A DNA stretch of 64,000 nt from Prostheceraeus crozeri. Its lineage: Eukaryota; Platyhelminthes; Polycladida; Euryleptidae. Made by a program: the position numbers and the translations under genes. The stretch spans positions 124,001 through 188,000 of the forward strand of contig CAJQUW010004409.1 in the NCBI GenBank assembly GCA_907163375.1, given 5' to 3'. The notes under the pieces were generated by a model, which worked only from the letters and a program-made list of their open reading frames with translations, was not told the origin of the DNA and did not search any database. Shown here piece after piece: positions 47,950-59,317 of this stretch; the first letter of the stretch is position 1, and each line of letters starts with the position of its first letter.

Positions 47950-50900
47950 TTGTTGCTTCTACCTACAATCGTCATGTCTGTCCGTTATCGGTATAAAATC
48001 GATGATCTGCGTGACTTTCAACGGAAGCCGTGTGTCTGTGTATCAAGGCAGACAAGACGCCGCCTATGGTACTACGGCATCTATATTAGACATATTCCAT
48101 CTCACACAACGTACAACCATGCTAGTAAGAATTCCTTGTCGTCAAATGATCCGGAACCTCGTCGACAGCAATTTTTGAGAACATTGCAAAGAACTCATCG
48201 CCATATCTTTTCCCCGAGCAAATATCTGACTTTTGGTATGCTCAATGTTCGATCCTTACATCACAAAGTGGATGATGTATTGCAACTTCAGCGTGATAGT
48301 GGTATAAATGTATTCATGATGGTAGAGACCTGGCATGATGACGATTCGGTCTGTATTCGGAAATTTGCACAACATGGGTTTTCTGTGGTCCATCAACCAA
48401 GAGTTCGTGCTAATCCGTATATCCTGACAGTCAACCATGGTGGAGTGGCCGTCGTGAGCACTGGTGTCCGACTTACACGCCTACAAATTGGTGTAGATAC
48501 GAAATCCTTTGAAAATGTATGTGTGAAGATCACGAGTGATTCATTTACTGTCATCATTCTCGTTATTTATCGCACTGGTTCATTATCTGGATTTTTCTCT
48601 GAATTATCATCATTGATGGATCAATTGAGCACCTTCTCTTGTTCAGTTGTAGTGACTGGTGACTTGAATGTTCATTTGGAGAAATCAGATGATCGTAATA
48701 CACGGATGTTAGTTGATTTGTTCCAATCATATGGCTTCGAATGTCAAGTTCATAATGCCACTCATAATAGAGGTGGCATGCTTGATGTTGTATTCTCAAG
48801 ATCTGACGCTCAGCCACTCAATGTTCAGATATCGGATCCTGGAATTTCCGACCAGAGTCTACTATCTTGGACATTACCAATTCATAGGCCTGCTCCTTTG
48901 TATGAGGAAATTCGTTTTCGAAAATGGCGACAGATTGACGTTTCTCACCTGCGAGCGTCACTGATGGAGACTAAGCTGTGCGGCCCTGCTAATTGGACTG
49001 ATTGTGATGTTGATCAGCTCGCTCTTCTGTTTGACTCCACCATCAAGTCTATCGTCGATCAAATGGCTCCTCTTAAGGTGGTCAATATTCGACGAAGGTC
49101 GTCTGATCCATGGTTCGATGAGGACTGTCGGGTAGCAAAGCGCAGTGTTCGACAGCATGAACGTCGTTTCCGATCTCTGCAGCGATCTCTTCCATCCACG
49201 GATCAAAATACTTTGCTGGTTTCTGAAGCTTTCTTTAAGTGGAAGCAAGTGACCAAGTCATACAGAGAAATGCTCAAATCCAAACGCCAATCTTTTTGGT
49301 GTGATAAGCTGAAATCCGAGTTAAAGTCACCGAAAGAACTCTGGCGGTCCATCGATAGTATCATGGGTCGTGGTCGACCCAAACCTAACCCAAATTTAAA
49401 GGCAAGTGATTTTCTCAATTATTATGATCAAAAGATCTCGATGATCAGGCAGCAGACTGGTAATATCTGTCCAGGAATTACTTCGCAGACTCCAAACTCT
49501 ATCTTTGAACGATTCGACCCTGTATCGATTGCAGATGTATTCGACGCTTTCCGTGGTCTTCCGAACAAGAGCTCTACCAGTGATGCTCTACCTGTGAACC
49601 TCTTGAAGGACTGTTTGGATATCGTGGCTCCGTTCATTACTTATCTATACAATCTTTCGTTCTCTACTGGAGTCTTCCCACAATTATGGAAAGTCACTGT
49701 CATCACACCTACACTGAAAAATGACAAAATGGATACATCACAAGCTGCATCGTACCGGCCAATTTCAAAACTTAATACCCTCTCTAAAGTCATAGAGCGA
49801 ATTATATCCAATCAGTGTCGAACTTATTTGTTCTCAAACAACTTGTTTCCTGACGTGCAATCGGCTTATCGGAGATATCATTCAACGGAAACATCGATAC
49901 TGAAATTATCCACGGATATTCTCTCGTCATTGGATAATGGTGAATTGTGTCTTTTGGCTTTTTTGGACCTTACCGCTGCGTTTGACTCCATTGACCATGG
50001 AATTCTTACACAACGCCTGAGACTATCCTTTGGTTTTTCTGGTCTAGTTATTTCATGGATACAATCATTCTTGAGTGATCGACCAGTGTCTGTTCGTGTA
50101 GGCGCTTCAACTTCCGATTCCAAGATGTGGAACTGGGGTGTTCCTCAAGGCTCAGTGATGGGGCCGCTTCTTTTTGTTTTGTATATGGTAGAAGTTATCA
50201 ATGTTGTTCGTGATCATAACTTCAAGTTGCATATTTACGCGGATGATGTGCAGATTTATGGAGCGTGTTCGCCAAATGCGACTGATGATCTAGCTGCCGA
50301 GATGGCATGTTGTCTAGATGATGTTGTTCAATGGTGCAGTGCAAATCGTCTTCTATTGAATACAGAGAAAACTGAATTTCTATGGTGTCACTCAGGCAAA
50401 CGTCGGCGTTCTGTCCCAACAGCGCCCTTGAGAATAGGATCCTCTCATATCCTTCCATCAAATTCAGTGCGCTGTCTTGGAGTATTCTTGGACTCAGAAC
50501 TTTCATTCAAGCTAAATATCTCGAAATGTGTGTCATCGTGCTTTGGGATGATGCGCCAGATTCGCAGTATAATCCCTTATATCCCACGTGATCTACTCCT
50601 GACATTGATTACTTCCATGGTCATCTCAAAGTTGGATTACTGCATTCCTGTCATGTATGGAATCCCTGAGCAACAAGTGAAGCGATTACAATCTGTGCTA
50701 AATGCAGCCGCCCGTATGATTTACGGCACTTCCCGCTATTCGTCAATAACTCCTTTGTTAAATGAATTACAGTGGCTGCCTATTCGTCAACGTATTGCTT
50801 ATAGACTATCATTTCTGACCTTCTGTTGTCGTCGAGAGTGTGCTCCTGATTATCTCAGCTGCTCCCTGGTGGATGTCTCCTCTATGCCTGGAAGATCCCG

Positions 50901-51090
50901 ATTGCGGTCTGCAGATTCATTCTGCATTGCGGTCCCATCTTATCGATGCCCAACTTTTGGTGGTAGATCATTTCCGGTAGCTGCTGCGAGGAGTTGGAAC
51001 TCACTTCCCCAGAACTTGCGAGCGATTGACAATATGCGTTCCTTCAAGAAACAAGTGAAGAAATACCTTATCGATCTTACCTATAAATGA
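47950..51090 (+). CDS. CR1/L2-like LINE polyprotein, 1046 residues, endonuclease His replaced by Gln
   Basis: One open frame. Residues 1-90 are basic. The endonuclease follows: FGMLNVRSLHHKVDD, FMMVETWHDDD, VVVTGDLNVHLEK and GISDQSLLSW. The last motif should be SDH; here CAG encodes Gln, while the truncated sister copy at 1781-1800 has CAT (His). The RT is complete: SYRPISKLNTLSKVIER, LDLTAAFDSIDHG, WGVPQGSVMGPLLF, HIYADDVQIYG. The C-terminus RSWNSLPQNLRAIDN matches copy 1. The frame is intact, but loss of the catalytic histidine predicts a nicking-dead endonuclease, so this copy probably cannot start new insertions by itself. Confidence 0.93.
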   Translation: MLLLPTIVMSVRYRYKIDDLRDFQRKPCVCVSRQTRRRLWYYGIYIRHIPSHTTYNHASKNSLSSNDPEPRRQQFLRTLQRTHRHIFSPSKYLTFGMLNVRSLHHKVDDVLQLQRDSGINVFMMVETWHDDDSVCIRKFAQHGFSVVHQPRVRANPYILTVNHGGVAVVSTGVRLTRLQIGVDTKSFENVCVKITSDSFTVIILVIYRTGSLSGFFSELSSLMDQLSTFSCSVVVTGDLNVHLEKSDDRNTRMLVDLFQSYGFECQVHNATHNRGGMLDVVFSRSDAQPLNVQISDPGISDQSLLSWTLPIHRPAPLYEEIRFRKWRQIDVSHLRASLMETKLCGPANWTDCDVDQLALLFDSTIKSIVDQMAPLKVVNIRRRSSDPWFDEDCRVAKRSVRQHERRFRSLQRSLPSTDQNTLLVSEAFFKWKQVTKSYREMLKSKRQSFWCDKLKSELKSPKELWRSIDSIMGRGRPKPNPNLKASDFLNYYDQKISMIRQQTGNICPGITSQTPNSIFERFDPVSIADVFDAFRGLPNKSSTSDALPVNLLKDCLDIVAPFITYLYNLSFSTGVFPQLWKVTVITPTLKNDKMDTSQAASYRPISKLNTLSKVIERIISNQCRTYLFSNNLFPDVQSAYRRYHSTETSILKLSTDILSSLDNGELCLLAFLDLTAAFDSIDHGILTQRLRLSFGFSGLVISWIQSFLSDRPVSVRVGASTSDSKMWNWGVPQGSVMGPLLFVLYMVEVINVVRDHNFKLHIYADDVQIYGACSPNATDDLAAEMACCLDDVVQWCSANRLLLNTEKTEFLWCHSGKRRRSVPTAPLRIGSSHILPSNSVRCLGVFLDSELSFKLNISKCVSSCFGMMRQIRSIIPYIPRDLLLTLITSMVISKLDYCIPVMYGIPEQQVKRLQSVLNAAARMIYGTSRYSSITPLLNELQWLPIRQRIAYRLSFLTFCCRRECAPDYLSCSLVDVSSMPGRSRLRSADSFCIAVPSYRCPTFGGRSFPVAAARSWNSLPQNLRAIDNMRSFKKQVKKYLIDLTYK

Positions 51091-51204
51091 CTTTCCTTTG
51101 TATCTCTTTTATTTCTATTTCTTATATTGTAAATTGTAAAGTGGCCTTGAAGCCTCGTAGCATAATGCCACTCTAAATATAGTGCATATTTGAATTGAAT
51201 TGAA

Positions 51205-51522
51205 TCTCGCAAACCAGGGGGTGGTGTTAATTGGGACGGCCGAAGCCTACCACACATTTAAAATAAACAAACGTGGAGAAAAAGAATGAAAAATTAATCA
51301 AACATAAATAAATTCAATGACCAGTAAAATAAAAATAATATTCCAGAGCCTGCTAGTTAGCCGGAGCACGGTCACAAACCGCCGACAATAAACCTTTCCG
51401 ACAAGGTAGAACCCAAAGAAGCATGAGCTTCAGACGACAAAGCCTTATTGCGACTCCGTTTTCACCCTTTCACCGCTTTGAGGCCGCAGGTTGAGTGAGA
51501 AAGGGAACATTTATTACATTTA
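51205..51522 (+). other. Segment between the LINE and resumed gag
   Basis: No ORF with a recognised motif. CTCGCAAACCAGGGGGTGG continues the target site of the LINE. Toward the end a GGAACATTTATTACA word is duplicated (about 51507 and 51525), just before the gag reading frame is clear. Confidence 0.4.
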
Positions 51523-52494
51523 TTGGAACATTTATTACAGAATAAGCCATCAAATACAAGTAAAATCCCGGATGATTTAAATGCTTTGCAAAAATTTGAT
51601 GGAAAATTAGCCTTTGATCGTTGGCTCAGGGTCTTCGAGTTGCTCGCCGATAACTTTTCAGATTCACGTAAATTGCGTTTGTTATTGATCAAAACCGTTG
51701 GTAGGCCTAATGAAATTGTTGTGGATCGAGCAGATACCCACACTTACGCAGAAGTGATCCACGAATTGCGATGTAGGTATTGCCCGTTTGCAACAAACGT
51801 AGAGGCGGAAGCGGCGTACGAGTCGCGCATGCGGACGAAAGATGAGACAATCCGCGATTACGCTGATGTACTTCTGCGCATTGGCAGACACGCATTCCCA
51901 GATTTGCGTACGGATGACTTGGAGCGTCGAGTTTTGAATACGCTAATGTCACGAGATACAAGTAGGGATGTTAAATTGTCAATGTGCAGGTTTCCACCAA
52001 ATTCATTGAACGACTACTTGGATGTCGTCACTCGATTTGAAAGGGTAGATGCAAATGTTCCCCAGACACGGACTTCTACTATTTCTGCTTCTAATTCTTC
52101 CATACGTTGCTATAAGTGCAATAACTTTGGCCACATTGCTGCCTCCGGTACTTCACCGTTCCGATCCATTACGTCGGCAACGACTCCAGTAGAGCGTCGA
52201 AATTTTCGACAACCAGTGTATCAATATGGTTCTCGAGGCGCTCAGTCGTCACCACAACATCAAATATGGCCAAACAATGTCTCTGTACCTTGGCGCTCTG
52301 CATCACATGATCGCCAGATAAGACAATTACCGCTTATTTCTCAAAATGTTTACACACCTCCACAGGGTAGACAATTAGGTTATTCTTCACCAACCTCGGC
52401 TGTACACAGGACGAGCGACCTTCCAACTACAGCACAACCCCATGTTGACGTGCCTACAATTTCTAGGTGGTTCATCACTTGGTTTACTTATTGA
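51523..52494 (+). pseudogene. gypsy gag, main part with nucleocapsid-like CCHC remnant
   Basis: The frame has ALQKFDGKLAFDRWLRVFEL, LLLIKTVGRPNEIVVDRA, YESRMRTKDETIRDYADVLL and LRTDDLERRVLNTLMSR, typical of gypsy capsid (retrotransposon gag domain). It then has a zinc knuckle CYKCNNFGHIAA in which the fourth ligand cysteine is missing (SGTS follows). A proline/glutamine-rich tail leads to the protease frame. The next ORF is in the +1 frame and overlaps by about 50 bases (52442-52494), so pol is reached either by +1 frameshifting or only after a mutation. Confidence 0.82.
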
Positions 52495-53404
52495 CACAGG
52501 AGCTTCCATGAATATAGTCGATGAAGAGACATGGAACAGGCTGAAGGATAGTGGGATCCACTGTGAGTCGTGGAAGGTTGAAAATGAAAAGATTTACTCC
52601 TATGGTCATCGAGAGGGATTGAATGTTAAAGGTAGATTTACGACCAAGGTCAGTGTAGGTGACAGATCTGTTGACGCTGAGTTTCTTGTATTCGTCGGAG
52701 AAGACATACCTATTTTAGGGAAAAGGACAGCCAGCGAACTAGGACTTGTTTCGTTAAATGTCAACTCTGTGGGAAGGAGCTCTGATCTAGATAACATGCT
52801 CTTAAAGCATGAATCATTATTCTCAGGATTAGGAAAACTGGTTAATTATCAGCTAGATTTATCCATCGATAAAACAGTTAGTCCTGTAGCGCAGAAAGTT
52901 CGTCCAATCCCATTTCAGCTGCAAGAGCAGGTTAAACAGGCACTGAACGAGTTGGTCGAGGCCGACGTCATAGAACCCGTGAACAAACCGTCTAAGTGGA
53001 TAAGTCCAATAGTCGTGGTACCGAAGTGTGACGGCCGTGTACGTATCTGTGTTGACATGCGACAGGCTAATAAGGCAATAGAAAGAATCAAGTACCCATT
53101 CCCCTTGGTAAATGACTCAGTTACAAAGCTTTGCACAGGAAAAGTTTTCTCCAGACTTGATATGAACCTAGGATTCCATCAGATTGAATTAGCTCCAGAG
53201 TCACGTAATATAACCACGTTCATCACCCCATTCGGTATTTTCCAGTACAAGCGACTTATGTTTGGCATCAATGCCGCACCAGAAATATACCATCATATCA
53301 TAAGCCAGCTTCTTGCTCAGTGTGAGGGTGTTGTAAGCTACATGGATGACATAGTGGTGTTCGGCTCGGATGAAAAGGAACACAGGGAACGTCTGGAGAA
53401 GGTT
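52442..53404 (+). pseudogene. gypsy protease and first part of reverse transcriptase
   Basis: The protease starts at GLLIDTGASMNIVDEETW with the catalytic DTGA, and IPILGKRTASELGLV matches its C-terminal part. RT follows: VIEPVNKPSKWISPIVVVPK, RVRICVDMRQANKAIE, FSRLDMNLGFHQIEL, ITTFITPFGIFQYKRLMFGI and the catalytic VVSYMDDIVVFG. The frame is cut at LEKVL exactly at a TTAA by the piggyBac element; RT resumes at 59322. This layout (PR-RT-RNH-IN) is that of Ty3/gypsy. Confidence 0.92.
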
Positions 53405-54087
53405 TTAACCCATTTTTGACCACAGTTCCAGAAGTGGAACAAAATTTTAAAATTAAGTTGGAGAGGCAATGAAAACAGATTGTATAAAAATTTGTATACT
53501 AGACATAATAATTGAAGCAGCCGATGATATAAAATCTAAAACATGACATTCTTCATAACCACAATGCTTCTGAAATGCATGAATACATGAGTTATTCCAA
53601 AAATTTCATAAGATAAAATACGTCTTTTTCTTTTTGTTCCTAATCTGATATAAAAAATATGTTTAACAACGAAATAGCACTTTAAATGTATTGTTCGCAT
53701 CGAGGTTGTCATGATTTAATGCAATCTCAGTCTTGAAACAGATCCTACGCTGTTAAATTTGAAATTCAAAATTTGTTCCACTTGTGGAACTGTGGGCATG
53801 ACAGGTATCAGTACTTTCGAAACATGATATTATCAACAGCTACTTCTGCTGACTCAGCGATCGTTGAAAGATTGAATAAAATCAGTTATCACACGTGCAA
53901 TATCTACGCCACAGATGGAATAAGCCTTTCGAAACTCTCATAGGTGCATGGATATCTTCCCTTCATATGACGTTGGAATCTGACGTCTGCCACCACAGCG
54001 CTTGTTGAAAGAAATTACCTGTCACTCGATAGCCAATAGGTGTCACTGCCGTGCATAAACGCTATCTATCTTCATTTTTTAACTAAG

Positions 54088-54287
54088 ATGTCGAAAAGAT
54101 ACACGCTCGATGAAGTTGTCAGCATTATTAAAAACGACGATGATATTGCTAGCGCCCAGATTATAATGGAACCGCCAGGTGACGGCCAAGAGTCTGATGA
54201 GGACAGTGGGAGTGAGGATGAGTGTTTTAGTGTGAACAATTTATCAAGACGACAACTGACTGCTCCGGTTGAAGGACATTTCTGTAC
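54088..54287 (+). pseudogene. piggyBac transposase, N-terminal part
   Basis: Starts MSKRYTLDEVVSIIKNDDDI and has the acidic stretch DGQESDEDSGSEDECF usual before the piggyBac catalytic domain. It ends at PVEGHFCTR where the LINE fragment is inserted; across the insertion the frame resumes as [10 protein letters not shown]. An upstream in-frame ATG at 54040 is less likely. Confidence 0.82.
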
Positions 54288-55117
54288 ACGATTTTTTTTA
54301 CTGAATTTTCACCCCTAGCACAGCTATGAGCCATGAACGAAGCTAGGGGTTACTCAATGAAAAACTAATAAAATGTATTACTTTGAATAAATAAAAGAAA
54401 AAAAACAGATCTTCTAATCTGATTAAGCTGCCCCCATCAGAAACCTATTCGCACGCCTCTTGAAAGTATCAAGATTGTATTGGTCAGGGAAAGTGGTCTG
54501 GGGAAGCTGATTCCAAAGCTGTGCCGTGCGAACAAAAAAACTTTTCGAGCGACTCACAGTACGTGCGCGTTCTAAGCTCACATTATAGCATGTGAGTGCA
54601 TTAGCTCTGCGTGTGCTTCTGGAGAAGATCTTAGGTTTGGGTACGCACTCATTTACTGCAGAGCTGCTTCTACCGAAATAGTACCTGTAGAAGAGACTGA
54701 GTGAAGCAACATCCCGTCTGACGGAGAGCGGCTGCAACTTGCTAGCAAGTTTTTCACCCATGAGATTCTTGACACGTTTCTCAACCCGTTCAAGGAGGTT
54801 AAGATGCGTTTGTGGGGCGCCTGCCCACAGATGACAACAATACTCCATCAGAGGACGAATAGTGGACTTGTAAAGATAGCAGACAGTCTGTGGTGGAAGA
54901 TAGCTGCTGGCACGATAGAGACTACCAATGCGTTGAGCTGCCTGCTTGCTAATGGATTGGATGTACGGTTTCCATGACAAGTCTTTCGTAACCGCTAATC
55001 CAAGGAAGGAGATGGAATCTTGTTCTCTGATCCTATTATCTGACATCTTAATGCTATGATCATCATCTCCTTTAAGTCGTGAGTGCAGAATACTCTTGAG
55101 TTTTTGAAGGATTGAAC
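54288..55117 (-). mobile_element. 5'-truncated copy of the gag-inserted LINE, inside piggyBac
   Basis: The minus-strand ORF ([20 protein letters not shown] ... [16 protein letters not shown]) is nearly identical to the C-terminal 230 residues at 44250-44945. The 3' end is marked by a run of seven T on the plus strand. CGAT borders both sides (about 54286 and 55117), a short target duplication. Confidence 0.9.
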
Positions 55118-56082
55118 GATCACATGAAATCAACGAATTACCTTCGGTTCATACGAATGCTGATGTGCCTACATGTGTGTCAGAGTCGGTGATCTCCTGG
55201 GTCAAGCGTGACCTAAATCCAAAAGAGCGGGGACTTTTTCCAACTGAAAATTCTTTGCAGCTTCCAAATAATCCTGTTGAATGTTTTGAATCGGTGATGA
55301 CTGATGAAATGATTGAGTAGATAGTGGACATGTTCAAAATCGATGCTGCGCAGCGCTACCATGATTTTACGTTTCAGACTGACAAGGTCGAAATTCGTGC
55401 TTTTCTCGGAATTCTTTTTATCTCCGGTTACATCAGTGTTCCACGATGGAGGATGATGTGGCAAGATGATACTGAAACAACAAATTCCTTCGTTTGTAAT
55501 GCGATGTCCAGAGCTCGTTTCGAACTGCTGAAAAAGTATTCACATTTCAGTGACAATGATCAATTGGATAAAAACGACAAGTATGCCAAAGTTCGTCCTT
55601 TATTCGACAAGCTGAGAACCATTTATTCAAATTTAATCAAGGATCACATTCCAGAAAACCTGTGTGTTGATGAAGCAATGGCAAAATATTACGGCAAACA
55701 CAGTGGTAAGCAGTACATTCATAATAAGCCTCAGAAATATGGGTATAAGATTTGGTGTTTATGTGACTCGAAAGGTTACTTAATTGATTTTGATCCTTAT
55801 CAAGGTAAATCGCAGATTGATCCTGAGCTTGGATTGGGAGCAAGTGTAGTTTTGCGTTTGTTAAAAGGTGTACCAGATCTTCCCTGCAATATTTATTGTG
55901 ATCGTTTCTTTATTTCGCTGAAGTTATGTAATCGACTTCTCCGGCAAAATATTAGTTTGACAGGTACCATCATGTCGAACAGAACAACGAAATGCCCATT
56001 GAAAGATCAAAAGGAACTTAAAAAAGAACCAAGGGGCTCTTTTGACTATCGTGTTAACACTATACCATTTCCAATCCAATTT
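55118..56082 (+). pseudogene. piggyBac transposase, catalytic middle part
   Basis: After the LINE fragment the frame reads [19 protein letters not shown]..., with an in-frame TAG at about 55318 before IVDMFKIDAAQRYHDFT. The DDE core follows: FLGILFISGYISVPRWRMMW, NLCVDEAMAKYYGKHSGK with the first aspartate of the VDE motif, QKYGYKIWCLCDSKGYLIDF with the second-domain signature, and LPCNIYCDRFFISLKLCNRL with the next aspartate. It continues to RGSFDYRV, where the IS630-like transposon interrupts it. Family residues are retained, so damage is due mainly to insertions. Confidence 0.9.
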
Positions 56083-56591
56083 CACATAAGTGAAATTCAA
56101 TTTCTCATTAGTGAAATTCAAATTCTCATTCGCGAAATCCTATTTCTCATTCGCGAAATTCGAATTCTCATTCGTGAAACTCAATTTCTCATTCGTGAAA
56201 CTCTATTTCACACTTTATTTTTTAGATAATGTTTTCTCCATTTTAATGCATCTGAATCCTTTCCTAGTCACCAAAGTTAGCGTTGCCTGCTTCAAATAGA
56301 CTTCAGCGCACTTTTGTCATTACTTTAAAGATGTCATTGCGGCATGTTGTGACGTTAACTTGTAAAATCTTCGGGAAGACCATCAAAATCACACGAGTGA
56401 CGGTATCCGCCCAGTCGCATCACTGTGACGTACTGATGTGCAACAATATACGCCTGAACTTAAAATCAGATTTCAATATTTCTGCTGATGAAATAATGTC
56501 TCTTCCGCCTGGTTACGAATGGATTGGCTGTAGAATATAACTATGGCTGTTCATTCTTCGTACTCATGATTCCACTCGCATCTATTCTGAA

Positions 56592-57629
56592 GATGCCTCG
56601 ACAACGACGGTACAACCGTATCAGTCAAACAGTTAGAGAAAAGGTCATGAAATGTTATGAAATGAAGGAGACTGGAAATTGATGTACCGTGTATTGGATG
56701 TTAACACCAGAACCGCATACGAATGGATTAAGAATCAACAAGATAAGCCAAAGCCGAAAGCTGGATCAAATGCAACAAAGAAGATACCTGAGATTATGGA
56801 AAATTTGATGACATGGATTGAAGACGAACCAACGATGTGTGTTGACCGTATTCAGCAACAATTTCACGTCATCGTAGGTAAGAACACCATCAAAAATTGG
56901 TTGGATTGTAAACTCATTTCCCTCGAGAAATTGAGACCTCTTGTTCACAATGTCAACAGCGAAGAAAACAAAGCTCGTCGCATGGTTTATACTGAACGCC
57001 TCATTGAAGCAAGATCGAGTTGTCGAACAATTATTTGGTTGGATGAAGCAAATTTAAATTTATTTTGTGGTCGTACCGAGGGCCGTTCGAAGATCGGATC
57101 GGATCTTGTGTAGTTACATCCTACTTGAAAGGAAGTAACTTGCACTGTATTGCAGCTATGTCGAGTTCCCAGTTGCTCAATTTTACTATTAGGCGTGGTT
57201 CATTCAAGTTGGAAATTTCAATGAATGGTTTCGTGGACTGATCGACTTATGCAACGTTCAAGGCATTGAAAACCTTACATTCGTGATCGACAGCGCCCTT
57301 GCTCGAGCGGAGAATGTGGTGTGCGTGGATGAAAATGTTCAAGTTCTTCGGTTGGCTCCATACTCGTATCTCTTAAATCCCGTCAAGCTGGCATGATTGT
57401 ATTTAAATCGGCAGTGAAGAGAAAATTACGAGAAGCAATGCCCGAAATTTTGAACTGTATACGACAAACAAATGGTCCAACGATCGCTGAATTCCGGATA
57501 CAAACTATGGAGGGCATCGCCATGGAAGCAAAGGATACATTGACAGGTAATAAACTACTGGGGTTTTCCAATCAAGTCGAGAAATATTATCCACGTGTCA
57601 TTCGGATTGATAGTTTATCTGACTTGTGA
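56592..57629 (+). pseudogene. IS630/Tc1-like transposase, several breaks
   Basis: Begins MPRQRRYNRISQTVREKVMK (helix-turn-helix region), stops after ETGN, and continues in another frame with MYRVLDVNTRTAYEWIKNQQ and HVIVGKNTIKNWLDCKL. The DDE core is damaged: RTIIWLDEANLNLFCGRTEG has the first aspartate; a stop follows at 57113; NLTFVIDSALARAENV has the second aspartate (the usual DNAP is DSAL); LAPYSYLLNPVKLA has Lys where the family has Glu. The remainder (SAVKRKLREAMPEIL ...) is in a third frame. The element is inactive. Confidence 0.85.
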
Positions 57630-57977
57630 ATCTTCTGATAATGACACGATTATTCTGTAAAAATTGTTATAATAATAATAATAATGATAATTTATTTATC
57701 ATTAATTGTTATGAATATTGCGTCAACTAATAGACACTAATAGATAAGAACGAACACTACTATATTAGTAATTTATACAAAAAAGTGGCCTTAACATCTT
57801 GTATCTATGACATATGTAACTTATTATATATATTTGTTAATATCCAGCGCTTGTATTTCAATGTGTTAACTAAATAAGATGAATAAGTAATCAAATAATT
57901 TATAGTCCATGAATTGTACTTAATTGATTATTGGTGCTCTTTTCTAAGTATATTTTTAGAAGTTAGCGCCACAACAA
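57630..57977. other. Non-coding interior of the IS630-like element
   Basis: AT-rich; includes an AATAATAATAATAATGATAAT microsatellite-like run at about 57670. No gene. Confidence 0.5.
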
Positions 57978-58259
57978 GCCGCAATGACATCTTTAAAGTA
58001 ATGACAAAAGTGCGCTGAAGTCTATTTGAAGCAGGCAACGCTAACTTTGGTGACTAGGAAAGGATTCAGATGCATTAAAATGGAGAAAACATTATCTAAA
58101 AAATAAAGTGTGAAATAGAGTTTCACGAATGAGAAATTGAATTTCGCGAATGAGAAATAGGATTTCACGAATGAGAAATTGAGTTTCACGAATGAGAATT
58201 CGAATTTCGCGAATGAGAAATAGAGTTTCACGAATGAGAAATTGAATTTCACTGATGTG

Positions 58260-58843
58260 ACCATCGTAGTTGTTTTTAACGATAATAAAGTTTTTCACGT
58301 CGTCAGCACGGCACACGGCATCGAACCTATGTCTGCAGCTTCCCGATGGTCAGCGGCGTCGAAGAAGAAGGTAGCAATAAAACAACCACGATTGATCCAT
58401 GAGTATAACAAATACATGGGGGGTGTAGACAGGATGGACCAATGTCATATTACGCCACTTCCATTCGTTCAAAGAAGTGGTGGTGGCCGTTGTTTTTATT
58501 TGCGATAGAGTCGGCGATGCAAAATGCATGGCAATTACATCGAAAATCTGGACATGATCTGGATCAACTTGCGTTTCGAAGAAATATCGTTCAGAATTAT
58601 CTGTCTCTGGCGCGAACAAAACGACCATATCGAGGAAAACCTCCACAAGCAAAGCACATGAGCCTCGAAAAACGAGTGCCTTTGACTTTGAGGAAATCCA
58701 ATGTGGGTGATCATAACATTGGACCAGCATTTAAACAGAACAGGTGTGCTATGTGTCGAGCAAACATTGAGAAGATGTGTTTGAAATGCTCAGTGAATTT
58801 GCATGAAAGATGTTTTGCTGATTTTCATTCTGTTGGAAACTAA
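58260..58843 (+). pseudogene. piggyBac transposase, C-terminal part with zinc-binding tail
   Basis: Resumes as VTIVVVFNDNKVFHVVSTAHG, then RLIHEYNKYMGGVDRMDQ, the highly conserved piggyBac GGVDRMDQ motif with the third catalytic aspartate. The frame shifts just after MDQ (about 58445) into SYYATSIRSKKWWWPLFLF, MQNAWQLHRKSGHDLDQLAF, and a Cys-rich end NRCAMCRANIEKMCLKCSVN, LHERCFADFH, the cross-brace zinc domain. Stop at 58843. Confidence 0.9.
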
Positions 58844-59317
58844 TTTTGAAGTGAACTTTTAAAACCTGAGTGTTAGTTTGTGTTTATTCTTGATTCTGTT
58901 GTTTCATTGAAAAAATTAAGTTTGATAATGGTCTATTGATATTTGAAAACTGAATTGCGTTTCATTGATTATAATGTGTTGCTTTTCACCGTCTGTGTTG
59001 CCTCTAAGCAATCAATAAATTTTGAAAATTTAACGTCAATGAGAATATCTTTGAATTGACTGTTCCTTCAGAGCTCATAGTTCCACTTGTGGAGGACAAA
59101 GTGAATGTTACCTTTCATGCTCACAGTTTCACTTGTGGAACAAAGTGAATGTTACCTTTCATGCTCACAGTTCCACTTATGGAACAAAATTTGAATTTCA
59201 AATATTGAGCGCAATAATGAAATTCCGAAATAAATAATAGTGAATTCGGTATGTACCAAGGTAAAATATATCAAAATTACTGCTAATATAAAAATCAAAA
59301 ATTCGGTCAAAAATGGG
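58844..59317. repeat. Right subterminal region of piggyBac with repeated GTTCCACTTGTGGAAC-type units
   Basis: A unit with CACTTGTGGAACAAAGTGAATGTTACCTTTCATGCTCACAGT is repeated at about 59085-59170 (about 50-bp period, three partial copies). Palindromes GTTCCACTT[G/A]TGGAAC recur at the left end. Confidence 0.8.

Larger units (their letters stand above)
47736..51204 (+). mobile_element. Full-length CR1/L2-like LINE with short target duplication
   Basis: TCTCGC occurs just before the 5' end (47730-47735) and just after the 3' tail (51205-51210). The tail is a run of ATTGA pentamers. The first 80 bases have tRNA-like boxes. The truncated sister copy sits in Naiad copy 1. Confidence 0.85.
56083..58259 (+). 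mobile_element. IS630/Tc1-like transposon with long inverted ends made of ~21-bp repeats
   Basis: Left arm 56083-56343 and right arm 57978-58259 are inverted copies. Their outer part is six to eight imperfect 21-bp repeats of the form TTTCTCATTCGTGAAACTCAA, alternating GTGAAA and GCGAAA; the inner part includes GATAATGTTTTCTCC and TGTCATTACTTTAAAGATG. The right arm has one more repeat than the left. The outer edge reads CACAT[A/C]AGTGAAATTC, consistent with a TA-type target. Confidence 0.88.
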
